Origin: Fodinibius sp052060035
Lineage (GTDB): Bacteria > Bacteroidota > Rhodothermia > Balneolales > Balneolaceae
Direction: 5' to 3'
Length of the DNA stretch: 64,000 nt
Assembly: GCF_052060035.1 (NCBI RefSeq)
Contig: NZ_JBPOEA010000011.1
Coordinates: 1-64,000 of the forward strand
Under the pieces are notes generated by a model. The model worked only from the letters and a program-made list of their open reading frames with translations, did no database searches and was not told the DNA's origin. The position numbers and the translations under genes were made by a program. Below are positions 17,882-27,093 of the stretch, one piece after another; the first letter of the stretch is position 1; each line of letters starts with the position of its first letter.

Positions 17882-19078
17882 CTACACCATAGCAGCAATC
17901 TGATTGAGCAACTCTTCATTGCTATCAGTATTTCCGAGTACCTTTAACAGGCTTTGCATTGATTCTTTTGGGGATTTTTTAAGCAGGTAACGGCGTACCA
18001 TATTCCGCTCTTCCATGGAATCCCCAATAAATTTCTCTTCATTCCGTGTCCCGGAAGCACTAATATTTATAGCAGGATAGATACGATCATTGGCCAACTC
18101 GCGGTCCAGTACTACTTCCATATTACCGGTACCTTTAAACTCCTCGAAAATAAGATCATCCATTCGAGAATTGGTTTCAATAAGACAGGTCGCAATTATT
18201 GTTAATGATCCCCCGCCTTCAATTTTACGGGCTGACCCAAATATCTTTTTGGGAATTTCCAGTGCCCGAATATCGAGTCCTCCTGAAAGCGTACGCCCAC
18301 TGCTTTCCTGAATATTATTGTATGCACGACCTAAGCGCGTGAGTGAGTCGATAAGCAGAACAGCATCATCACCCATCTCGGCCTTACGCTTCACATATCC
18401 GAGTGCAAGTTCTGTAATACGCACATGACTGTCGGTAGGCTTATCATTCGAAGAGGCAAATACTTCTGCATCAGTTGATCTCAGAAAATCCGTCACTTCT
18501 TCTGGACGTTCATCTACTAACAATACTCCGGTACAGATATCTGGGTGATTTTTTGTTAGAGATTCAGCCATTTTTTTCAACAATACCGTTTTCCCAGTCC
18601 TCGGCGGGGCTACAAGAAGCGCGCGTTGCCCCTTTCCAATGGGAGCAATTAAATCCATCACTCTCATTTCAATATCATCAGGATCTACCCCCAGCTCAAT
18701 ATGCTCGTTTGGCATAATCGGGGTCTGAAGTTCAAAACGGGTAGCCCGTTGCCACTCCATAGGATCACGACCGTTTATCTTCTCTATTGAATGAATATGG
18801 CGATGCCCTCTTTCATCTTCCTCATATTCACCCTCAATTTCTAAACCGGGTCGCAAGTTATATTTTTTGACTTCATCGGGTCTCAAAAATGGGTCACTGG
18901 GTTCATAACTGAATTCATGATCTTTCTTTCGAGCAAAGCCATAGTTCTTTTCGTTTATTTCAACGACACCTTTATATCGGCCGGCTACTTCCACATTTTT
19001 ATTGTCATTAAATCGAGGTACAAATACATTCTTATTATTTTTGCGACCGCGATTTTTATTATTTCGTGAACGTCCCAT
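17882..19078 (-). CDS. rho: Transcription termination factor Rho
   Basis: Hexameric RNA helicase of about 398 residues that terminates transcription. The Walker A segment LLVAPPRTGKTVLLKKMAES, the Q-loop and R-loop region and the SLTIIATCLIETNSRMDD segment are conserved. The N-terminal cold-shock RNA-binding domain is present (GVVEINEKNYGFARKK onward), but the Rho_N three-helix domain of E. coli is absent, replaced by a short basic Asn/Arg/Lys-rich tail (GRSRNNKNRGRKNNKN). I chose ATG 19078; a TTG at 19087 would add three residues. An intrinsic terminator separates it from the upstream TPR gene. Confidence 0.96.
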   Translation of the reverse strand: MGRSRNNKNRGRKNNKNVFVPRFNDNKNVEVAGRYKGVVEINEKNYGFARKKDHEFSYEPSDPFLRPDEVKKYNLRPGLEIEGEYEEDERGHRHIHSIEKINGRDPMEWQRATRFELQTPIMPNEHIELGVDPDDIEMRVMDLIAPIGKGQRALLVAPPRTGKTVLLKKMAESLTKNHPDICTGVLLVDERPEEVTDFLRSTDAEVFASSNDKPTDSHVRITELALGYVKRKAEMGDDAVLLIDSLTRLGRAYNNIQESSGRTLSGGLDIRALEIPKKIFGSARKIEGGGSLTIIATCLIETNSRMDDLIFEEFKGTGNMEVVLDRELANDRIYPAINISASGTRNEEKFIGDSMEERNMVRRYLLKKSPKESMQSLLKVLGNTDSNEELLNQIAAMV

Positions 19079-19183
19079 TACATCCAATAATTTAGCTTAA
19101 CCCTACATATCTGCTGCTACCATAACATAACTAATAACACACAGAAGGTAGGAATGTGATTGTGATTTAAGAACTGAGAGGTG

Positions 19184-19216
19184 AAAAAAGCAGTACAGCT
19201 TAAATCGCTGTACTGC
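19184..19216 (-). terminator. Intrinsic terminator of the TPR/beta-barrel operon
   Basis: Perfect 10-base stem GCAGTACAGC / GCTGTACTGC (19190-19199 and 19207-19216) with a seven-base loop, followed on the minus strand by TTTTTT. It lies just past the stop of the TPR gene and before rho, so it closes the minus-strand envelope operon. Confidence 0.9.
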
Positions 19217-19261
19217 CAAATATGTTAGATAAAGATAATAATCTTTACCGTTATTAAAAAT

Positions 19262-20599
19262 TTACCGAACTGTTGTAGTTTCATTAATCCAGCCATAGCA
19301 CTCCATCAAAGAAGAATCAATTTTAAAACTTTGTCCCTCTTCCAATGGTGGTTGCCAAAAGAATTTCTCCTCTGTTGTAGGTGTTACCGGCTTATAAGAT
19401 TTATACTTGCGTTCTACCTCGTTAGCGGTATTAGGATCTGTTTGTCTGGCTCGATCTAAATAATCAAGTACTAACCAGTAAATTACCTTATCTTTGCGTT
19501 CCATTTTGCGGTCTTGCGTACATTGATTGACCGATCTTGCATAAATGTCAGCAATTTGGATATAGGGATCACCCCAGTTACCGTTATAATCAATGGCCTG
19601 TCGGGCAAACCTTCTGGCCTGACGCAACTGGTCCTGATTTAAGTAGGCTTCAGAAATATTCAGCGAAATAGTAGCTCTTTCTTTATCGGTAGAGGCCTTA
19701 TCCATGGCTTCCTTGTAATACTTGATGGATGTTTCATAATTAGCATTACTTCTGGCAGCCTCGGCTACAGCCATAATATTCTCAAAGGTCGGATTTAATT
19801 CATAAAGTTTCTGGCTTATTTCTCTTGCCTTAGCACTCATTTCCTGATCCTGATATACACCCCGCAATTCCGTCAAAATTTCCTGGTCATTTGGATTGCT
19901 CTCCAGCTCATTTTCTAAAAAGTTGATTCGCTCTTCCGGCGACTCAAACAGCTGGTTACGAATTTCGCTAAACGAGTTTAATAATTGGTCTGAGGCATAG
20001 GGCTCAGCTTTTTTAATTACGCTTAACGCTTCATCTTTTTTTCCACTGGATGAAAATTCATTGAGTATCCTCTGTACATAGTACCCCTTCGATCTTTTAG
20101 TAAGGGCTTCCGGCTTCAGCTGAAAAGCTTTATAGTAATCTTCTGCTGCACGCGCGGAAGCATTCTCAACGTTATCAGAATTGTTCTGAAGAAGTCGGCC
20201 TCTTTTTATATGCCATTCGTATTTTGCATCCGTATCATCCGAATATTTCTCGAATGCCCTCTCATAGATTAAAAGAGCAGTATCTACATACGCTTCTTTG
20301 ACCGTGGGATCTTGTTTTTTCTTTGCAACTTCAGTGTAGGCCGTAACGAGTCGCCCAATATTTCTTTGAAGATCAAAGCGAGAATATCCTTCAATACTCT
20401 CTGGCATTCCCTGCCACATCCATCGGCCAAACTTTATCGCTTCTTCAAAAGAATCATTTTTATAGTTTTCATAAAAAATGGAATATGCCTGTATTTCACT
20501 CATTCCACTTGGTGGCTGCACAGAAGATTGCTCAGTCTGTGCTAAAGACCAGCTACTGCCCAAAAATATAAAAGCAGTTAGTAATATTACCTTTTTCAT
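19262..20599 (-). CDS. Exported TPR-repeat protein
   Basis: Protein of 445 residues with a clear signal peptide (KKVILLTAFIFLGSSWSLAQ) and a largely helical body. Tetratricopeptide-like repeats are visible about residues 250-370 (for example YETSIKYYKEAMDKASTDKE and AYLNQDQLRQARRFARQAID). It would be periplasmic or membrane-associated and serve as a protein-interaction scaffold. It is the last gene of a minus-strand run that begins at least with the DUF4270-like lipoprotein gene. An intrinsic terminator follows it. No catalytic motif is seen. Confidence 0.8.
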   Translation of the reverse strand: MKKVILLTAFIFLGSSWSLAQTEQSSVQPPSGMSEIQAYSIFYENYKNDSFEEAIKFGRWMWQGMPESIEGYSRFDLQRNIGRLVTAYTEVAKKKQDPTVKEAYVDTALLIYERAFEKYSDDTDAKYEWHIKRGRLLQNNSDNVENASARAAEDYYKAFQLKPEALTKRSKGYYVQRILNEFSSSGKKDEALSVIKKAEPYASDQLLNSFSEIRNQLFESPEERINFLENELESNPNDQEILTELRGVYQDQEMSAKAREISQKLYELNPTFENIMAVAEAARSNANYETSIKYYKEAMDKASTDKERATISLNISEAYLNQDQLRQARRFARQAIDYNGNWGDPYIQIADIYARSVNQCTQDRKMERKDKVIYWLVLDYLDRARQTDPNTANEVERKYKSYKPVTPTTEEKFFWQPPLEEGQSFKIDSSLMECYGWINETTTVR

Positions 20600-20654
20600 A
20601 ATGCTAACATTTTACTGTATGGTTCAAGTTTAAAACTGATACTAAAGCAATTTA

Positions 20655-21950
20655 TTATTGAAGTTTTGGTCGGAAGAACATTAATTCAGCCAAATTAAGC
20701 GTTAATCGCACTCCCCAAATATTTTCTTTGGCTAAATTTGTTGTTTCTGTGCCCCTTATTCCATACTCAAAACTCAAATCGATAGAGGAATTTGAACGCG
20801 GCGACCGAATGCCAATACCCAACGCAAATTTCAGCGTATTAATCCGTTGCCCATCAATATCCAGATGTCCTGAATCATAAGAAGCTCCCGCACGATACTT
20901 AAAGTTAGATAAAAATTTCGTTGATCCTGTGACATACGGAAAATACTGTACTCCCAAACCCATTTTATATCGGTCTACAAATAACTGCTCTTCTGAGGGC
21001 TTAAAATCATTTTCATATCCAGACCATCCTTCATAAAGCCCCTCAAGACCTATCATCAATAAGTTGCTGGGACTGTAACTTACTCCGCCACTAACTTTCA
21101 TAGGTAGTTTAATAGGTCCCTTGGCATTTTGCAAGTCGTTAGTTAACGTAAGAGCCCCATTGTCTACAACGCCTGTTTGTTTTCGCTCCGCACTTAGCTC
21201 CACAGGCAAGTTAACTGTTGCTCCAATACCCAACTGGTCATCCTCTTGTAAAATATTGGGCAATCGAATAAATGTTCCCACTCGGTGCCCAAAGCTGTAA
21301 CCACTGGTTTTAAGCGTAAAGTTAGCATCACGATAGGGGGATTGTGGAAATCGAGCTACGTATAAATCATCGATTGATAGAAAATACAAGGACGTAGCAT
21401 AGCCAACAGATATATTTGAATTAATTCTCCAGCCAAGACCTAACTCAGCTCTATTTAACCCGCCGCTTCCACGATTTTCAACATTAAAATCAAGTGTTTC
21501 TCCCTGAATATTATCGTCAACCTCCCATGTTTTTTGCTCAAATGTACGGAATTTGGACTCCGTTACCGGCATAAAGGAAGCTGAAACACCCAATTCGCCC
21601 CTGATAATAGGAAGTTGGAGCTGAAATTGACCAACCGAAAAGTTTGAATTTGTAACGCTTCCGTTTGCATTAGTGGCGTTATAAGAATCAATACCAATCT
21701 CTCCTACACCAAGGCCATACACAGTATTGCCCCAGTGGGCCGGATTTGCAATCGTTCCTACAAAAGTTTCATTAAAAGAAACACCCAACAGCCCCATTGA
21801 TTGAGCCGCAGAATTACCAGTATCTAATGGATACCCAATACCTATTTTGGAATAAACAGATCCACTTGAGGCCTTAGCATCGCCAGATTGGGCATATGCG
21901 GTAGAAGTTGCAAAAACAAGCAGTGTTACTATAAGAGCTAACTTTTTCAA
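20655..21950 (-). CDS. Outer-membrane beta-barrel protein (FadL/PorV-like fold)
   Basis: Protein of 431 residues with a signal peptide (about residues 1-20, ending AYAQSGDA) followed by many short alternating hydrophobic-aromatic strands and a C-terminal strand ending LNLAELMFFRPKLQ. The N-terminal SIGYPLDTG-like segment and repeated glycine/aromatic turns suggest a FadL/toluene-transport-type barrel, but the subfamily is uncertain. The start is TTG 21950, two bases after the stop of the DUF4270-like gene, so the two genes are tightly coupled. A role in outer-membrane transport or in secretion of surface proteins is possible. Confidence 0.62.
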   Translation of the reverse strand: MKKLALIVTLLVFATSTAYAQSGDAKASSGSVYSKIGIGYPLDTGNSAAQSMGLLGVSFNETFVGTIANPAHWGNTVYGLGVGEIGIDSYNATNANGSVTNSNFSVGQFQLQLPIIRGELGVSASFMPVTESKFRTFEQKTWEVDDNIQGETLDFNVENRGSGGLNRAELGLGWRINSNISVGYATSLYFLSIDDLYVARFPQSPYRDANFTLKTSGYSFGHRVGTFIRLPNILQEDDQLGIGATVNLPVELSAERKQTGVVDNGALTLTNDLQNAKGPIKLPMKVSGGVSYSPSNLLMIGLEGLYEGWSGYENDFKPSEEQLFVDRYKMGLGVQYFPYVTGSTKFLSNFKYRAGASYDSGHLDIDGQRINTLKFALGIGIRSPRSNSSIDLSFEYGIRGTETTNLAKENIWGVRLTLNLAELMFFRPKLQ

Positions 21951-21952
21951 CG

Positions 21953-23215
21953 CTAATTATTAATATTTTTTAAAGAGGTAATTATAATTTTAGGCTTCAG
22001 TCCATCAGGCACTTGATCACTATCAGTCATAATGAGAGTTGATTTTATAACACCGTCATTCGGTAGTGTCACAAAGAACTCCCTCCCTTCCGGAAATCCA
22101 TTTCTTATAATATTTTCGACCAATGTAGTAACATCAAACCGAAAAACACCTTCATCAGGAGAATAACTCCCCTGCAGCCTGGTCGGATTATTTAACGGCA
22201 CACCGGGATCGATATTATCAGGTAACCCCTCGGGATCAGCTAAGTGCAAAAATGCCACCTGTTCTTTTGCCCTTTTCGTTGTTGAAGGCTCTCCGTTTAA
22301 ACTTTGTTCCAAAGCTGAAGTATTTTCATGTAAAACCAATACTGCTCGCGATAGCCCCGGAGGCTGAATGTCCAGCTGCTCAATACCCAACTGCTTAAAG
22401 TTGAGCACATTTTCATACGTACTGTGCAAAGGAATTGATCCCTGCGGGAAGGTACTATTGCCCCCTCTATCTAAATAATAGCCCCACCTATTTAATGAGA
22501 CATCAAATGTATCCGCCTCGGGATGTTGAATAACAAAGCGAGTTGAATCGCGATATAGAGGTAAAATTTTATTGCTGTTTTGGGGAACCAAGGCTAAGCC
22601 ATGGGCATCATACACGTATGAAGAGTCAGCCGTCCCGGTAGTGTCATTCCTTACGGAATCAGCCCAACTTCGATAATCATCCACCCATTCTGATGCTAAA
22701 TTTGAGAGATTAATCATCAACGAATCTTCTGATCCAACCGAAAACTCACCAAGCTTTTGTCCTAACGATAGCTCACGATCAACCTTAAGCACCCGATCGC
22801 GCCAGTATTGATTGATTTGATACAGGTCAAACTGTTGCGTACCGATGGTGTCTCCGGAAACTTGTTCCAAGTCATACATTAGCCGCAAAAACATTTCGGC
22901 ATCTGCTTTCATCGTATCAGATGATGCCGGGAGATTTGGCTTTAAGTAACCTATAGCATCCATACTGCCAAACAGCGGATCATTAAAACGTCCGGCCGAA
23001 AAAAAGTTCTTTTCCCCGGAATAAGATGTAGCATCGACCGAGGTTAAGCCGTTGATAGTTACTGTGTCTCGTACGACTTCTGATGTAGGATCCGTTAGGC
23101 CACTACCTACAGAGCCGGGATTTTCGCATGCGCTAAATCCCACCAAGACACTTAAAACCAGAACTATGTGAAATGACCTTATTTGTTGAAAGGAGATTTG
23201 TATAAAATTTTGCAA
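21953..23215 (-). CDS. DUF4270-like lipoprotein
   Basis: Protein of 420 residues with a lipoprotein signal peptide: hydrophobic segment FHIVLVLSVLVGFSAC, lipobox VGFSAC. The mature start CENPGSVGSGL resembles the CxxDPSxIGSxL start of the DUF4270 family of Bacteroidota, and the C-terminal region with FRFDVTTLVENIIRNG fits a beta-sandwich of the DNRLRE or DUF4270 type. The only start serving the signal peptide is TTG 23215. It lies 22 bases after the starch-synthase-like gene, an order I recall as typical of Bacteroidota. Function unknown, at the periplasmic or surface face of a membrane. Confidence 0.68.
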   Translation of the reverse strand: MQNFIQISFQQIRSFHIVLVLSVLVGFSACENPGSVGSGLTDPTSEVVRDTVTINGLTSVDATSYSGEKNFFSAGRFNDPLFGSMDAIGYLKPNLPASSDTMKADAEMFLRLMYDLEQVSGDTIGTQQFDLYQINQYWRDRVLKVDRELSLGQKLGEFSVGSEDSLMINLSNLASEWVDDYRSWADSVRNDTTGTADSSYVYDAHGLALVPQNSNKILPLYRDSTRFVIQHPEADTFDVSLNRWGYYLDRGGNSTFPQGSIPLHSTYENVLNFKQLGIEQLDIQPPGLSRAVLVLHENTSALEQSLNGEPSTTKRAKEQVAFLHLADPEGLPDNIDPGVPLNNPTRLQGSYSPDEGVFRFDVTTLVENIIRNGFPEGREFFVTLPNDGVIKSTLIMTDSDQVPDGLKPKIIITSLKNINN

Positions 23216-23237
23216 CGAGATACTGCTCTAAATTTAT

Positions 23238-24056
23238 TTATGATTCTTCCGTTTCTTCTTCGGTTCCGGCAATCTCATCGTAGTAAGCGGCAAATTTATC
23301 GGAAACATCCTCAGGAGATCCTTGAATTTTTCTTGCCGAAACCCCCAGCTGTTCAAAAAGCTCATCCAGCTCATTGGTTATATGATTGCCGGTAACAACG
23401 TAATCACTGTATTTTAAACCAAGAGTTCGTAAGTCAACGTTGTCGCCCTCTATAAGATTGTCCTTATCAACAGAATCGGGCAAATTAACCAAATCTAACA
23501 GCTTTTTATTGAATATACCGTTGTTTTCGGGGTGATGGATATTGTAAATAACCTTAGTATCCTTAAACAGATCCAGATTATTATATTTTTCTTTGGCAAG
23601 TAATGGAATTAACCCTGAGGCCCAATCGTGACAATGGATGATATCCGGTTCCCATCCCAATTTTGCTACCGTTTCCAACACACCCTTGCTATAAAAGACG
23701 ATCCGCTCATCATTGTCATCAAAATGCTCACCGGTTTCCGGATCCATAAACATGGCTTTCCGCTTAAAGTAGGTGTCGTTATCCAAGAAATACACCTGCA
23801 GCTTCGCATTAGGAATGCTCGCCACCTTAATTCGCAAGTTTTCTATTTTTTCGCCTATTTCAACTTCAATGCCAGATAAGCGAATTACCTCATGCAATCG
23901 GTTTCTGCGATCGTTAATAGTACCATATTTAGGTAATAAAATTCGGATTTCGTACCCCTTATCTTGCAATGAGGCCGGCAAAAACCGAAGCAAATCAGCC
24001 GTATGTGTCATTCTGGCAAAGGGAGATATCTCAGCAGCAGCATATAATACTTTCAT
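23238..24056 (-). CDS. GT5 starch-synthase N-domain-only protein (GlgA-like)
   Basis: Protein of 272 residues that matches only the N-terminal catalytic half (GT5, starch synthase domain) of glycogen synthases: MKVLYAAAEISPFARMTHTA, the HCHDWASGLIPLLAKEK segment (about residues 142-158) and VIYNIHHPENNGIF. The C-terminal GT-B nucleotide-sugar domain is absent, and the KxGGL motif that binds ADP-glucose is replaced by RMTHTADLL. It is therefore unlikely to be an ordinary ADP-glucose glycogen synthase. Proteins of this size annotated as glycogen or starch synthase are common in Bacteroidota. It sits between comA-like and DUF4270-like genes on one strand, close to glgB. Confidence 0.8.
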   Translation of the reverse strand: MKVLYAAAEISPFARMTHTADLLRFLPASLQDKGYEIRILLPKYGTINDRRNRLHEVIRLSGIEVEIGEKIENLRIKVASIPNAKLQVYFLDNDTYFKRKAMFMDPETGEHFDDNDERIVFYSKGVLETVAKLGWEPDIIHCHDWASGLIPLLAKEKYNNLDLFKDTKVIYNIHHPENNGIFNKKLLDLVNLPDSVDKDNLIEGDNVDLRTLGLKYSDYVVTGNHITNELDELFEQLGVSARKIQGSPEDVSDKFAAYYDEIAGTEEETEES

Positions 24057-24092
24057 AGATAAATACTAATGAATTCGTTGTTTATTTATTGT

Positions 24093-24911
24093 TTACTCGT
24101 CGGATTCGCCTTTCTCCTGATCTGCATAAAGCTGACTCATCTCTTCGTCATCAAGGGAGTAAAAATCAAATAGCGTATCACCTCGCAGCCCCAGGCGCAG
24201 GGTTTCGACAGGAATAACTTCTGAAGGCTGTATATTGCCAAGATTTACATTGCTTCCAAACTTACGAATAAACCAAACCTGTTGTTCTTTTTGAGGAGCC
24301 TCAAAAATCAAGTTCTCTACCGGTACCGAATCGGCAATTTCATCAATAAGTCCGGAGCGCACTTCTCCGTTAGGGCGAAAAACACCTACGGTTCCACTTT
24401 CTCGAGCCTCACATATAATTTTCGATGCCCCGGCATCGAGCTCACGCTCAATCATTTTAACCCATTTATACGGAGGTATTATATCGTTTGGGTTTTTACT
24501 GCCAATTTCAGACAAGATGGTAAAGTGCTTACTCATCTTCTGAATGATTTCTACCTTTCGTTGATCGGACAGCCATATTGTACCATTTGATACCTCGGCA
24601 TGTTCGATATTGAAGCGTTCTAACAGCTCCATGTAAGCATCAAGCTGATCACGAAGCACATAAGCTTCAAAAAGAGTTCCCCCAAAATAAACCGGGATAT
24701 CTGCATTGGAATATACAGCCAGCTTATCTTCCAAATTCTGTGTTACATAACTGGTTCCCCAGCCAAGCTTCACAATATCAATGTAATTGGAGCAAGATTC
24801 GCAAAAATCCTCAACTTGTCGAACACTTAGACCCTTATCTAAGACAAGCGTCATTCCTTTATCTCGAGGTTTCTCGGTACGCTTTGGGAGGTGGTTGAGC
24901 TTAAAAGCCAT
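24093..24911 (-). CDS. Phosphosulfolactate synthase (ComA family)
   Basis: Protein of 272 residues of the ComA family, which adds sulfite to phosphoenolpyruvate to give (2R)-phospho-3-sulfolactate. Diagnostic stretches are RDKGMTLVLDKGLSVRQ near residue 16, DIVKLGWGTSYV near 45, PVYFGGTLFE near 75, EVSNGTIWL near 106 and LGLRGDTLFDF near the C-terminus. In archaea this starts coenzyme M synthesis. In bacteria of this group no coenzyme M pathway is expected, so the product may feed sulfolactate or sulfonolipid metabolism (inference). It lies between glgB and the GT5-like gene. Confidence 0.9.
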   Translation of the reverse strand: MAFKLNHLPKRTEKPRDKGMTLVLDKGLSVRQVEDFCESCSNYIDIVKLGWGTSYVTQNLEDKLAVYSNADIPVYFGGTLFEAYVLRDQLDAYMELLERFNIEHAEVSNGTIWLSDQRKVEIIQKMSKHFTILSEIGSKNPNDIIPPYKWVKMIERELDAGASKIICEARESGTVGVFRPNGEVRSGLIDEIADSVPVENLIFEAPQKEQQVWFIRKFGSNVNLGNIQPSEVIPVETLRLGLRGDTLFDFYSLDDEEMSQLYADQEKGESDE

Positions 24912-25049
24912 TGGAGATTATAAATTTGACAAATTAAACGGACAAATATACTAAAATGAAGCCTGTTAATAAAATCTTTTACCGCCTTTATTCTACGGAA
25001 TCTGCCATCCGTGCATATTTCATGAGCGTATTATGAACGGAAAGAAGTT

Positions 25050-26915
25050 TTAATCAAGTTCTCCCTCCGGCTTCAATATCAATGCAGAATAAGGCTCCAT
25101 CCAAACATGTTGTTCTTCTCCCAATCCATAATGACCACCCTCATTGGTGCCCCCGTAATATTCCGACTCACTATTAAAAACAATGCGATATTGCTCTCCT
25201 TTGAAAGGCCCAACCGAATAATCAGATATCTTTTGATCAGAAAAATTCAAGATAAATAAAAGGTGATTTGAAGGATTCTTTGCCTTTCTTAAAAAAGAAA
25301 AAACCGATGGTAACTGTTTCCCCAAGGCTATCCATTCAAAACCATCCGCATCCTTATCCAACTCGTATAGTGACTCCTCCTGCTTGTACAAAAGGTTTAG
25401 ATCATCTACCAGTTTTTTAACCCCTTGGTGACGCTTGTGGTCTAACAAATACCAGTGAAGCGGTCGATCTTCAGCCCATTCACTGGTCTCAGCAAATTCC
25501 CCTCCCATAAATAATAGCTTCTTTCCGGGGTGCCCGAAAAAGTAGGTAAATAACAAGCGCAGATTTGAAAATTGTTCCTTTTCATTGCCTGTACTTTTCC
25601 AGACAAGCGGTTTTTTAAGATGCACCACCTCATCGTGCGAAAAGGGGAGCGTAAAATTTTCCGAATAGTTATACATCATCGGAAAAGTAATCTTATTGGG
25701 GTCATTTTTTCGCTGCTCGGGATCTTTTTGAATGTATTCCAGCGTATCATTCATCCAACCCATATTCCATTTGTAATCAAAACCAAGCCCATCATTATGC
25801 ACTGGTGTTGTTACTCCAGGCCAGGATGTAGACTCCTCAGCAAAGGTAAGTATCCCCGGAAATTCACGGTGGATCATCTTATTAAAATCCTTTATGAACT
25901 GTATGGCTTCCAAATGCTCATTACCGCCATATTGGTTTGGTGTCCATTCCCCGTGCTCTTTTGAATAATCCAAGTACAGCATTGAAGCCACTGCATCTAC
26001 GCGCAGTCCATCAATATGGTATTTATCGCACCAATAATGAGCATTCGATAATAAAAAGTTTCGCACGCCCTCTTTGCCGTAGTCAAAAATATAGGTCCCC
26101 CAATCTTTCTGTTCTCTCTTTTTAGGATCTTCATATTCGTATAAAGGCGTGCTGTCAAACATTTGCAGCCCTTGCTCATCCTTGGGAAAATGCCCGGGCA
26201 CCCAGTCCATTATTACTCCAATACCGTTTTTATGACATTCATCAACAAAGTACATGAAATCTTTAGGATCGCCCAAGCGACTGGTAGGCGCGTAATAGCC
26301 GGTAATTTGATATCCCCAGGATGGGTCATAAGGATGCTCAGCAATAGGCATCAGCTCGATATGCGTAAACCCGCAATCCTTCACATAGGGTACCAAATCA
26401 TGTGCTAACTCCCGGTAGGTCAAATATTCATCATTATTTTCTCCTTTTCTTTTCCATGATGCCAAATGTACTTCATAAATTGATATGGGTTGTTGAAATG
26501 ATTGCCGACGTTCCCGGTTCTGCATCCAGCCCTCATCATCCCAATGATAATCCGACAAGTCATATACCAGCGAAGCTGTTTTAGGGCGAACTTCCATTGC
26601 ATAAGCATATGGATCTGATTTTAAGAATGGCGGGGCGTCCTCGGCTGTTTTCAATTCATATTTATACAAAGCCCAATGCTCCATATCGCGAATAAAGGTC
26701 GTCCAAATACCCGTGGCTTCATCTTTCTCCATGGGGTTTTTTCGCCCATCCCAATCATTAAATTCACCAACAACACTTACACTATGGGCATTAGGTGCCC
26801 AAACAGCAAAGTAAGCCCCTTCTTCACTAAAGTTGGATCCCATAAAATTATAAGCCCTATGTTGGTGGCCTTCCTGCCAAGACTTTTTTTCTTTGTCTGT
26901 TAAAATAGTTTTCAA
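25050..26915 (-). CDS. glgB: 1,4-alpha-glucan branching enzyme
   Basis: GH13 enzyme of 621 residues that makes alpha-1,6 branches in glycogen. A CBM48 domain occupies about residues 20-120 (YFAVWAPNAHSVSVVGEFND, then WDGR), followed by the TIM barrel with EHPYDPSWGYQITGYYAPTS, the nucleophile Asp near residue 305 in DGLRVDAVASMLY, the acid/base glutamate in LTFAEESTSWPGV (about 355-365) and the transition-state Asp region FTLPFSHDEVVH. It lacks the extra N1 domain of the longer E. coli form. It is the first gene of the minus-strand glgB-comA-GT5 group. Confidence 0.95.
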   Translation of the reverse strand: MKTILTDKEKKSWQEGHQHRAYNFMGSNFSEEGAYFAVWAPNAHSVSVVGEFNDWDGRKNPMEKDEATGIWTTFIRDMEHWALYKYELKTAEDAPPFLKSDPYAYAMEVRPKTASLVYDLSDYHWDDEGWMQNRERRQSFQQPISIYEVHLASWKRKGENNDEYLTYRELAHDLVPYVKDCGFTHIELMPIAEHPYDPSWGYQITGYYAPTSRLGDPKDFMYFVDECHKNGIGVIMDWVPGHFPKDEQGLQMFDSTPLYEYEDPKKREQKDWGTYIFDYGKEGVRNFLLSNAHYWCDKYHIDGLRVDAVASMLYLDYSKEHGEWTPNQYGGNEHLEAIQFIKDFNKMIHREFPGILTFAEESTSWPGVTTPVHNDGLGFDYKWNMGWMNDTLEYIQKDPEQRKNDPNKITFPMMYNYSENFTLPFSHDEVVHLKKPLVWKSTGNEKEQFSNLRLLFTYFFGHPGKKLLFMGGEFAETSEWAEDRPLHWYLLDHKRHQGVKKLVDDLNLLYKQEESLYELDKDADGFEWIALGKQLPSVFSFLRKAKNPSNHLLFILNFSDQKISDYSVGPFKGEQYRIVFNSESEYYGGTNEGGHYGLGEEQHVWMEPYSALILKPEGELD

Positions 26916-27027
26916 TTTTTTGGAGGTTAGGGTATTATTAAACTAAATCTATTAGACAATATAGGTAAAGCAAAATAGACGAAATAACAACACCGTAATT
27001 TATTCACTAATTATGGGATGTAGTCGG

Positions 27028-27058
27028 TTGGTTGTTTTTTTTATCATCAATAGATTTT
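27028..27058 (+). promoter_or_regulatory. Possible Bacteroidota-type promoter of the LPP20-like gene
   Basis: TTGGTTG (27028) and TAGATTTT (27051-27058) are about 20 bases apart. They resemble the -33 TTG and -7 TAnnTTTG elements of Bacteroidota sigma factors, 36 bases before the start of the next gene. This is a pattern match only. Confidence 0.25.
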
Positions 27059-27093
27059 AAATATGCTTTAAGGGACAGTCAATATTCGTATCA

